Shown: positions 55,701 to 64,000 of the stretch, one piece after another
How positions within the stretch are numbered: the stretch's first letter is position 1
Layout of the letters: the number at the start of each line of letters is the position of its first letter
From: Cercophora sp. LCS_1
Taxonomy: Eukaryota; Ascomycota; Sordariomycetes; Sordariales; Lasiosphaeriaceae
NCBI GenBank assembly: GCA_036250225.1
Contig: JAPZLL010000065.1
Location: forward strand, 1 to 64,000
Direction of reading: 5' to 3'
DNA: 64,000 nucleotides
Made by a program: the position numbers and the translations under genes
The notes under the pieces: generated by a model
Told to the model about the DNA's origin: nothing
The model's database searches: none
Seen by the model: only the letters and a program-made list of their open reading frames with translations

Positions 55701-56149
55701 AGTTGACTCTCTCGGCCCGCGCTCTGGGCTCAGATACCGACAGCCCCGGCGACCTTCAGGCAATCCAAAGGTCCCTCGTTACGCTGAAAACTGCCGTTCC
55801 GAGAAGATCGATGAGAGTGATCGCCTTCGGGTTTGTCACAACAAACATAGCATCCCGTAGCATTGTGAAGGACAGAGATGGGAAACCATTAGCGCCGGCG
55901 ACTGAGGCCGACTCAGATGCGGTAGTTTCATGTCTGGCCAAGGCAGAGCTTCGGCCTTCTGGGACGGATGACGATGATGACGGGGATGATAGGGAGTATT
56001 ACGTCCCGGGACTTTGGGAATGTTTACAGCAGATTGCTGAAGCTGCTCCGGCGATGGAGGAGAGTGAGCTTGAGCAAGCCAAGGATTTGCCATTGAGAAG
56101 GGCTTTTATGAACCTCATGACTGAACCACCCAAGACATACACCGAATAG
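52797..56149 (+). CDS. STAND/NACHT NLR-like receptor
   Basis: Exons 52797-53218 and 53284-56149 (1095 aa); the intron has GTAAGT and is phase 2, joining RAC|KQADALRIQ. The N-terminal helical domain (MEALAAFGVACNVMQTIKF..., FEVVEAGKKVF) is the fungal STAND N-terminal type. A coiled-coil stretch and a SLKYDSMNERFNQI motif lead to the NACHT: Walker A GKAGSGKST at 322-330 and Walker B ILIFLDGLDE at 427-436, then VRLCVSSRERAEF (sensor region). FLWLALAVRSL and the winged-helix-like block ending VHRSAVEFLQ follow. No ankyrin, WD40 or TPR repeats are seen after it; the last ~380 residues are unassigned and end in an acidic stretch. Likely a fungal immune or incompatibility receptor. Confidence 0.9.
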
Positions 56150-56299
56150 GGGGGGGTGTCTGCTTGTAGATTGGTCGTGGGACATGGTATCTCGTTGTTG
56201 GTCGGGTCCATGTATAAAGTTGTGCGGTGGCAAAAACAGAGATATGTGTACAGCTTCAGATTGAAATTATTCCCTCTACGATCCGTCTTTGCTATCAAC

Positions 56300-57310
56300 T
56301 CAAAAGGTGTCGTTTTTGTAGCCTCCTGAGAGTGCCTTCTTGACCCCCACCTCCAACGAATCTAAATCGTTCTCCCTGAGCCCGACAATTTCGTTGTCAT
56401 TCTTCGCATACAGAGTCCCGCCCTCAGCCCATATCCTCCTCAGAGTGACGCTCACGGCTCCGGGGTGCTTCTCCTCCCACAGCCTGATCTCCAATGCCCG
56501 GATCTCATCAAGCGGGGTGCTGACGACCTCGAACCTCTCTCCAGTCTGCCTCTCATACTCGGCCACAACCTCATTCGGTGTTACGATGAATGACTGCACC
56601 TTCAACGCCTTGTCGAAACTCTCCTCGGGCTTCTTCAGTGCTGCCACCACAAACCTCCCAACACTGTCTTCGTCAGAAACGTGCTCTCACCATCAGCAAC
56701 TCAGAGATACTCACTCAACCATGGTGCAGAACCCAATCTTGCCATCCCCCTCAACGGCATATGCCTTCTTCTCCTGCGGTACATAGCCGCCCGCAATCTC
56801 CAATCCCGGCGCCGGAATCGTATTCACCCACATATCAAAGTACGGACCCGTCACCACATATGTCACTTTCAGCCTCTTAATGCTCCCCTTGACATAGCTC
56901 CGCACCTTGAGCTTCAACTGATGCGGTTTCTCGTTGGGGCTCTTGGCATTGTGCTCAATGTCCGTCCCGTACTCGGACGGAAAGAACCACTTGACACTGT
57001 CGGATTCCTCAGCCAGCTGGAGCAGTTGGATCTGATGCTGCAATGCGCCGCGGCCGACGGCCGAGATGACCGTGTCGACGTCCTTGTATGCGGCCGCGAT
57101 GTCGGTGGGGGAGCTGATGTCGCCAACGATGGTGGAGAGGCCTTTCTTTTCCCACGAGGCGAGGAGGGCGGACTTGGCGGAGAGAGTGTTGGGGGATGTG
57201 AAGAGGGTTACTCTGAATGCCGGGTTGGCGAGGATGGCCGAGGTGATGTACTTGCCGATGGTGCCGGTGCCGCCGAAGATGAGGATTTTGGAGGGAGTGA
57301 AGGGAGACAT
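56300..57310 (-). CDS. NmrA-like/isoflavone reductase-type NAD(P)-binding protein
   Basis: Exons 57310-56715 and 56663-56300 (319 aa), phase 2 (VE|DVGRFVV). It begins SKILIFGGTGTIGKYI, the glycine-rich NAD(P) motif GGTGTIG. The strands IVGDISSPTDIAAAYKDVDTVIS and WFFPSEYGTDI (the family FxPSEFG motif) follow, then VTYVVTGPYFD. In place of catalytic Tyr-X3-Lys these proteins have the SEYG/Lys arrangement of phenylpropanoid reductases, while NmrA itself is a redox sensor. The role here is not known. It converges with the STAND gene. Confidence 0.88.
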
Positions 57311-58248
57311 TTTGTTGAAGGGCTGGAGATGTTTGGTGTTGGCTGTGAAGTTGGCGGTGGTAGTGGAAGGGAGTTATGTGGGCTTATGAGAGCACGTCAT
57401 ACATGAGCTTGGTAGCGTTAGGTTCAGGCACGTTGGCAGGAGTGGTCTCTTTCTTGTGCTGCTGCGAGATGCTGTGGTGGGCTGGTGCCCCTCTTTCCAT
57501 CGGCCGAGAGTTGCCGCCCCACCCCGCCTCGGCTCCGCCCGGGTCAGGGACGGCATAGGGACGGCATGATTGTCTTTCCGCCGGCGGTCTTGCCGTCCGG
57601 TCGAGAATAGTTCTGCAAGATCCTCGGAGAGCCACGTGGGTGGTGCACCGTGTAGTCCGTAAGGCAGAATAATTGCACCGCGCCGATTGTCGTCGGAAAA
57701 CTCAGGCTCACTAAGCTTCGGCCATGTATCTTTTCCCCAGAACAAGACTTCAGCGGAAGAGAGCTGCGTGAAGCAAGACTCCCATTCTCTAGGTGATGGG
57801 GCGCCCGAGATTGCAACTGCGGCTAGATCCGGGTTTGCGAGCGGGAATTCCGTGTTCCGTCCGGAAACGCCTCGGCTTTGGGACTTGGTTCAGTGATCGC
57901 TTGTAGGTTGGTCACCTAGCTTCAGTCTGGCAGCGGGTAGACATGATAGTGAACAGTCGGGATTCCAAATTTCGTCTAATGCATGTTCATGGATTGCTAG
58001 ACAAGGCGTTCTCGGGATGGGACGGAAGTGACGACAGCAAGCCAGATGGAAAGGCCCCTGCCAGGTTCTGGTCTGGTCGCCGTTAGCTGGTGGGGCAAAT
58101 CCGCTGGTTCTCATTGGGTGCCGCCCGATACCCCACTCCAAACTCGCGGCAGGCACTTGACAATTTTTTTTTGCAATCGCCCAGCTCGCGATTCTCAACG
58201 CAGCCTTTCTGAGAACTTGCCCTTCCCTGGCGATCGCACATTTCCAAC
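57311..58248. other. Intergenic with a coding-like minus-strand fragment
   Basis: Minus strand 57896-57550 stays open without an ATG and reads like protein (REWESCFTQLSSAEVLFWG, then GAIILPYGLHGAPPTWLSED). It may be the remains of a gene; no family recognised. The 5' side of the RPA43 gene fills the rest. Confidence 0.3.
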
Positions 58249-59859
58249 ATGGCTCCATCTGCACTTCTCGATATGGATACTTCCGTCATTCCAGACAGCC
58301 AGAACTCGAGTGAGAAGAAGCACAAGCGCGATAAACCCGAGCGCAAGAAGAAGCGCGCCAGAGACGACGACGAAGCTGCCGCTGTCGAGGAGACGCCGCG
58401 CAAACCCAAGAAGAGCAAGAGCGAGATCCACGATGCCGATGACACAGCGATGAATTCCGAGCCGACCGCACCAAGCGCAGCTGGCGAGTCCAAGCACAAA
58501 AAAAAGAAGCGTCGAGACCATGAGCAGGACGAGCAGAAGAAAAAGAAGAAGGATAAGAAGGACAAGGCAGTAGCTTCGGAGGAAGCCCTAGAGGAGAGGA
58601 CAGAAGAAAACAGCGTTGCTGCCGCTGATTTGAGCTCTCGAAAGAAGTCCAAGAAGGAGAGGAAGCATCAGACTGCGGAAGAGGAGCGGGTAGACGGCAT
58701 AGAGGTTGAGCCCGCCGAGGACCTTGCAGTAAAGGAGCTAGGCGATAAGAAGAAGCACAAGGAGAAGAAGTCAAAGAAGCGGAGGTCGGAGGTCGAGGTC
58801 GCACAAGAGGATTTGATAGAGATTGAGACAGCAGAGCCTGCTGCGCCCGAAAAGGAAAAGAAACGCAAGGGCAAGTCAAAGAAGGAAAAGAAAGCCGCCA
58901 GCCCCGATCCATTCGATGCCATGGACGTCGATGCGCCATCAACGCCCGCCAAAAAGCACAACAAGGACTTTCCCTTCTTCACCCAATCGGTGTCACTCTA
59001 CGTTCCCTTCTTCCCGATCGGCTTCGACAAACCGCTCACCAATGTTGCGGCCCAGCATCTCGACCCCCTCCTCAATCACTACTCCCCAACGTTGCGCGGC
59101 GTCCTCCTTAGCTACTCGAACCTCAACCTCTCGGACCGACCAGTCAAGGCCAGCACCATCAACCCACCGACAGACGAGACACCAGCGCTTCTCCACTCGG
59201 TTGACGAGTATGCTGTCGGCTTTGGGTGGTTGACGTTCGACGCGCACTTGTTTGTGCCGGCGCGCGGCAAGTGGATGGAGGGCGTGGTGCAAATTCAGAA
59301 CGAAGGCCACATTGGCGTCGTGTGCTGGAACAAGTTCAATGCCAGCATCGAAGCGTGGCGCCTGCCCCGGGGTTGGAAGTGGGTTGATGACGCCACTGAG
59401 AAGAGTGGAAAGGCGAGCAAGACCGGGCTCCCCTCGCCAGACTCGGACGAAGAGACGGCGACGAGGCGGTCCGACGACGCGCTCGACGGCGAGGAGCTGC
59501 AGGTGGTGGAGCAGATGCACACGACCGGCTACTGGGTTGACGAGCACGGGAAAAAGATTGGCGGCAAGCTGCGGTTCCGGGTCAAGAACTTTGACGTTGG
59601 CCTTGCGGGTGACTACGGGTACCTGAGTATCGAGGGCACATTCCTGGGCGACGAGGCAGAGCGGGCGTTGGTGGCTGAGGAGCGCGACAAGGAGAAGCGG
59701 CGTCGGAAGGGACAGAACCCCAACGGTCTACTGCGGCCCATGTCGCGACGGGTGCCCGAGTTCAGCATGACGAAGCTCGGGCGCGAGGACCAGGAGGAGG
59801 ACAGTGGGCAGCGGGCAGTGGTGTACAAGGGAAGTCGGCCGGGCACCCCCGATGACTAG
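58249..59859 (+). CDS. RPA43: DNA-directed RNA polymerase I subunit RPA43
   Basis: An intronless 536-aa ORF. Residues 1 to about 240 form a very Lys/Glu-rich, repetitive disordered region (runs of KKKKRR, KEKKSKKRR) with several likely nuclear localisation signals. From about 245 comes the conserved part: DFPFFTQSVSLYVPFFPIGFDKPL, HLDPLLNHYSPTLRGVLLSYSNL, then the OB fold AVGFGWLTFDAHLFVPARGKWMEGVVQIQNEGHIGVVCWNKFNASIEAWRLP (split only by position), and YLSIEGTFLGD near the end. It forms the Pol I stalk with RPA14 and binds Rrn3 for rRNA transcription. Fungal forms are often this long at the N-terminus. Confidence 0.92.
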   Translation: MAPSALLDMDTSVIPDSQNSSEKKHKRDKPERKKKRARDDDEAAAVEETPRKPKKSKSEIHDADDTAMNSEPTAPSAAGESKHKKKKRRDHEQDEQKKKKKDKKDKAVASEEALEERTEENSVAAADLSSRKKSKKERKHQTAEEERVDGIEVEPAEDLAVKELGDKKKHKEKKSKKRRSEVEVAQEDLIEIETAEPAAPEKEKKRKGKSKKEKKAASPDPFDAMDVDAPSTPAKKHNKDFPFFTQSVSLYVPFFPIGFDKPLTNVAAQHLDPLLNHYSPTLRGVLLSYSNLNLSDRPVKASTINPPTDETPALLHSVDEYAVGFGWLTFDAHLFVPARGKWMEGVVQIQNEGHIGVVCWNKFNASIEAWRLPRGWKWVDDATEKSGKASKTGLPSPDSDEETATRRSDDALDGEELQVVEQMHTTGYWVDEHGKKIGGKLRFRVKNFDVGLAGDYGYLSIEGTFLGDEAERALVAEERDKEKRRRKGQNPNGLLRPMSRRVPEFSMTKLGREDQEEDSGQRAVVYKGSRPGTPDD

Positions 59860-60749
59860 GTGTGGTCTGGTATCACTCGCCAATACTCATCCCCGGCTTC
59901 ACCTGCTAAAAGCCCGAAAAGCCCTGGATTTTGTTGACCAGGGCGGACTCCCGGACGGACGAGTTTGTCTGCCGCGCGTTGCACCGCAAGCTGGCATCGC
60001 CCTAGTTTTCAAGTTGTTGTGTCTTGGGATTAGACTGAGATAAATAGACATTCCCCCCTAATGAATGGATGACTTGGTTCGCCGACTGGTTCTCTCGACG
60101 CTGTTCCTTCTCCTGTTCGGTTATGCGCTCGGGTGCTCTGTTGGGAGTCTCTCGAGTTGGGTCTCTCATGGGAGAGCAACCCTCATTTGCGCTGCTAGTC
60201 CGTCGGTCTGCCAGTTTCAACCACCGACGACGGAGGGAACCTTGGACACCAAGGAAGTGGCCATCTGTAACACCACTTTTCCTGGAAGCTTTTAGCTTGG
60301 CATCTACTTGTTAAGTTGTTGAAGACGGAAGAAGTTTGTCACGCCACGGTTCGATCTATATTCGCGGAACATAGTAGTATCCCGCAGATCGTCAGCACGA
60401 GACCATTACTGCGCAGCCTGGTTTTCACGCAACCCGCCGGCAAGGTTTGCGCATTCCCACACGGAATTACCTCTTTAACGAGATACCCTTGATCTTCAAT
60501 CCTACTCGGATAGAGAGTAAATTAACCGTTCGGTGCCGTTGCGTCATAACTCCCTGGCTGGATATTGGTGATTTAGCACAGATTACCCGGTCCATAAGGG
60601 CACGTTGCTATAGATAGCTGTGCGCCGATGAGACCCCGCTGATCCTCCGCAAGGTTAAAAGGCATGTCAGCGTGTTGCCTGCTAGGTCAAGCAGAAGACC
60701 TGAAATATCTGCTTTACTATCGTGTAGCGTTGACTGCTGCCACAGCACC
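59860..60749. other. Intergenic with one small candidate ORF
   Basis: A 76-codon ATG frame at 60065-60295 has a hydrophobic start (LVLSTLFLLLFGYALG) and four Cys, so it could encode a small secreted protein, but nothing else supports it. Confidence 0.25.
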
Positions 60750-61175
60750 ATGAAGTTCATCAACAGGGCTCTCGTTTTGCTGGCACTCAATCCCATCACC
60801 ATTTGGGCAAGTTCACCCGGTGGTCCATCCATCTCACCCATCTCTCAATCGTCAAGTCAGCCTGCATCTTCATCGAACACTTTATCACCAACATGTGTCT
60901 ACACGCCCACGCCGGATCCGTCGCCATCGTCACAGTCTCCTAGTTTGACAGTGTCCTCTCAAACCGACACATCAGAAACTGGAGATCCAGTGTGCCAGAG
61001 CACTGACAAATCGTCAGCGCGCGCGAGTTCAACGACCGAGCTAGTCATCAAGTTTCCCACGGGCTACATCGACGCGACTTCTCTGGGATGGCAGTTCACT
61101 TGGCGTCGATGCTCAATGCCGTCTTCGAACACGCCGCCGTTGCCTTCTCCGTCCTCCCCGACCCCATCGCCGTGA
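60750..61175 (+). CDS. Ser/Thr/Pro-rich secreted protein
   Basis: A 141-aa ORF. The ATG at 60750 (CACCATGAAG) gives a signal peptide (MKFINRALVLLALNPITIWA). The mature part is mostly Ser/Thr/Pro with a few Cys (TCVYTPTPDPSPSS, PVCQSTD), likely heavily O-glycosylated; a less repetitive part (TTELVIKFPTGYIDATSLGWQ) precedes the end. No domain. It may be longer through unseen splicing. Confidence 0.4.
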   Translation: MKFINRALVLLALNPITIWASSPGGPSISPISQSSSQPASSSNTLSPTCVYTPTPDPSPSSQSPSLTVSSQTDTSETGDPVCQSTDKSSARASSTTELVIKFPTGYIDATSLGWQFTWRRCSMPSSNTPPLPSPSSPTPSP

Positions 61176-61404
61176 GATCTCTGTTTGGCTTGGACAAGAG
61201 CTTGGCACCGTTAGCTGTATTTGGGTGTTATCTGTAGCACATGTATCAGATGCTAGGCTGTTTCAAGGGAATGAAGAAGTTGCAAAGTCATCGAGCAATT
61301 CAATCATGATCTGACCGTCAAACAAAGATATCTCTCAGGGGAGATGACCAAATCTTTGCCGCCCAAACCAACAACAACCGGTACTGATCGCAAAAGAACG
61401 AACC

Positions 61405-64000
61405 TTACAGAGAAAAAGCACCCAGAACCTCCTTAGCCCAGCTCTCCTCCCAGACCAAACCCTGCAGAATGTTCACCACCGTGTCACAATGCCCCTCGAC
61501 CTCGCTAGCACTCATCTGCGCCGTGTCCCACGAAGCTACAAACGTCAACTGACTCTTATCGACCATGAAGGCATTCCAAAACAAGCCGCTACCAATCAGC
61601 ATTAGCATCATCCAACGATGACAAACTTGAGGCAAGAAACTCACCAGTCAGGCCAATCCCACCGCCCAATCCCCTCTAACTCCTCCCCACCACCACCCAT
61701 CGCAATGCTAACATCCCAAACAAACCCCTGCCTCCTCCCCACCCCATCGACAAACCGTCCTTCCTCCCCGAGTCCCCTGATCACCTCCTCCCACGGCACC
61801 TGTACATACCTCTCCACCTCCTTTGTCTCCTCCACCAACCTCGCGACAAACTCACTGACCGTTTCACCTCTCCTCACAACCTCAACGAACTCAGTCGCCC
61901 ACTCCATCATCGGCCCGTCCACACTGCCCGCAGGCGGCAGCCGTTTGCCCATCCAATCCAGCACAAACGGCCACTTCCGTCCGGCATAGGTGCTCCCAAA
62001 CGCAGCAAACCGCTCGCCAGTTTGCAGGACATTGAAGATAGCAATTGCCGCCTTCATGACATCCTTTGGCTGGGCGCCAAACTTGCTAAGATCAGCAATG
62101 CTAGGCAGAGAGACGGTGCGTGTGATGCGCGTGAAGGCCTTGGATTCGGACCATCCACCTGATGAGGCCCAGATTTGGTTTCGGATTGTATCGCGGGCTG
62201 GTGTCAACGGGTGGGAAGGGTCGTCCCGGCCGATGTGGAAGGCTGGGGCACGTTGAGGTGGCCAGAGAGCGGCAGCAAAGCGGGAGATGCCGCGGAGACG
62301 GTGGATGTTGTGGTTGATGGCGGTTTGAGCGGGGAGTGAGGTAGCGTAGTTTGCGTAGAGGGAGGTGTAAAGGGAGTAAGGTGTTAGTTGGGGCAGTGGC
62401 ACCCCAGGGCGTGTGAGGTGATGAGAGATGTCTTTGTGGAAGGAGGTGAGGGACAATGCGTCAAAGACGGAGTGGGAGTAGGTTGCTAGGAGGTAGGTGC
62501 GTGAGGTGGAGTGGGGAATGATGGTGAAGCGGGCTGTGAAGGGAGAGGTGTGCGAGGCGGAGGTGCTGTCTTCTGCGAGGAGGATGGGGTCGGCGGTTTC
62601 AGGAAGATGCTGGATGGTTTGCGCAAACAAAGCGGGGGTCGGCTTGAGAACGACGTGGAAGGGATGTTGGGATGCTGGGTGGTGGGCGATGAGGGTGCGG
62701 AGGATGGGACGGGTTGTCAGGGTTGCTTCGAGGGCGGCTTGGATTTGTGAAGGGGAGAAGTTGGCGCGGAAGAGGATTCGGGTGTGGTAACTGTGTGGGC
62801 GAGGGCCAGTAGCAAGCCCATGGTAGCTGGTCTTGATGGGGAGGGTGGATTCCACCGAAGACGGGTCGAGGCCAATAGCCCCGGCTGCCTGTATGGCGGT
62901 TGCAAGAGGGTCGACATGTGCGATACTGTGCGCTGAGCCCGGATTGGACCAGGATTGAGGCTGGAAGATCCCACTGTCGGCTTGGATGTGGTTGCATTGC
63001 TCTCGCACGCTTTGCCAGGTTGGTGACGGCACAGGCTCGGGGAGGACGTTGTTGAATGGAACAGTATTGGTTTCATCCGGAGTCATGTCAATCCCATGTC
63101 CTGGCCTTTGATGGATGAGAGCTGCTAGCTCTGCAAACGTCTCGCTGTGAACTAACAGGTCTTCCAGAAAGATTCGCCTTCCACATGCTTTGAGGACTCG
63201 GTCACAGAAGCGGATGAGGGTGATGCTGTCCCCAAACTTCGACATGGCATCGTGAACGCCCGGTCTTTCCCCGGTGAGTTCGTGCCAGATGCCGACAAGT
63301 TGTTCGCTGAGAGTCGAGACTTCTGGCAACGGCGGCTGCCCATCGACGGATGGCACATCCAGTGATGGTGGCCGTTCGTCGAGAATCGAGAAATCCGAGG
63401 TTGGCAACTGTTCGCTTGGGGCTGGTACGTCCAGTGGTGGCAGCTGCACACTGGGAGATGTAGCCTCCCACGAGTGCAGCTGCTCGCTGGGGGCTTGTCC
63501 CTCCACTGATGGCATCTCCACATCTCCAATCTCGTCCTCAGTCATCTCGACGTCTTCTGAAAAATGTTCGACAAGTTGCGACTCTTCAGATGAGGGCTTG
63601 TCAGATTGCCACTCCTCGGATGAGGGTTTGTCAGATTGCCACTCCTCGGATGATGGCTTGCCAGGCTGAAACTCTTCAGACTGCAACTCGCCGACCTGAG
63701 ACCCTCCTGCATGTGACTCTGGCGGCGTGGTGGAAGTAATTAATGTGTCAGGATATCCTTCCGAAGCTGAACCTTCACTCGACGGCTCAGCAGGCGCTCT
63801 GAGCTTGATGACAGTCTGCCTCAAGACCTCCTTCTTTACCTTCCCTAGTGATGTCACCGGGAACCCGTCTAAACCCAGCTCCTCGAGTGTATACACGCCA
63901 TCAAGCGCATACATGGGTCCCAGCTCTCGAGCCTTAACCAAAACATCGCCCTTGTCGACTCCCTCGGGCAGCTTGACGACAGCAACAGCCACTTGGCCAG
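61405..64000 (-). CDS. NRPS-like enzyme, 3' part (end of A domain, carrier, condensation domain)
   Basis: Exons shown are <64000-61645 and 61588-61405; the 5' part lies beyond the window. The start of the visible protein is the end of an adenylate-forming domain (YALDGVYTLEELGLDGFPVTSLGKVKKEVL), with the catalytic Lys in GKVKK. A long acidic Ser/Pro/Glu linker with repeats follows. A carrier domain comes next: EQLVGIWHELTGERPGVHD, and GDSITLIRF in place of GGDSL, with the attachment Ser kept. Then a condensation-type domain of about 450 residues has HSVFDAL (the HxxxD motif, with the first His replaced by Ser) and ends WDTAQMSASEVEGHCDTVV. A-T-C order suggests an enzyme that activates an acid and joins it to a second substrate. 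Product unknown. Confidence 0.85.
63571..63690 (-). repeat. 30-base in-frame tandem repeat in the NRPS-like linker
   Basis: Two near-identical units (63601-63630 and 63631-63660) are flanked by two diverged ones. Each encodes ten residues around SEEWQSDKPS. Confidence 0.8.

Noticed and set aside
58083..58982. Minus-strand frames rich in Ser/Phe/Leu opposite the RPA43 N-terminus
   Set aside because: They are the complement of Lys-rich (AAG) codons, which read as Leu/Phe/Ser.
1..64000. Transposons, LTRs, CRISPR arrays and rRNA genes
   Set aside because: No reverse transcriptase, transposase, long terminal repeat, regular array or rRNA segment was recognised on reading both strands.

Overview
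The window looks like nuclear DNA of a filamentous ascomycete. Genes carry short introns (about 50-70 bases) with GTNNGT-like donors and CTNAC branch sites. The families are typical of Pezizomycotina: HET, fungal STAND/NACHT receptors, rhodopsin-like (PTH11-type) membrane proteins, RTA1, CBM1, GH6 and an NRPS-like enzyme. Gene content and GC-rich third codon positions suggest Sordariomycetes, but the exact taxon is an inference. No rRNA genes, CRISPR arrays or intact transposons were seen.

Left part (about 1-19 kb): an accessory block rich in self/non-self recognition genes and in gene decay. It holds a fungal transcription-factor-domain protein, an epimerase-like reductase, a possible NACHT remnant, a broken HET gene (two in-frame stops and about three frameshifts), a chromate transporter (CHR family, five exons), a small mitochondrial-like protein, and a three-exon STAND receptor whose C-terminus carries four predicted membrane helices. 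These are followed by a broken membrane-protein gene, a single-pass surface protein and a GPI-anchored Cys-rich protein. In both broken genes an in-frame stop can be explained by a C-to-T change in a CpA context.

Middle (19-38 kb): transport, sensing and plant-biomass functions. There is a SAM methyltransferase, two rhodopsin-like membrane proteins, a secreted two-domain rhodanese, an RTA1-like exporter, a GH6 cellulase with a candidate carbon-repression palindrome upstream, an acetate-transporter-family gene with a one-base frameshift, and a small secreted CBM1 protein.

Right part (39-64 kb): a housekeeping run (phosphomannose isomerase, SGF29, Arf6-like GTPase, CDK8/Ssn3, Arp2). Next come a hydantoin-racemase-like protein lying tail to tail with an MFS sugar transporter, a second large STAND receptor, an NmrA-like reductase, RNA polymerase I subunit RPA43, a Ser/Thr-rich secreted protein, and the 3' part of an NRPS-like A-T-C enzyme cut by the window edge. 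Two genes (phosphomannose isomerase and Arf) appear to use GC-AG introns; the Arf one is 60 bases long, keeps frame and has no stop.

Exon boundaries were set by eye from splice signals, reading phase and family conservation.
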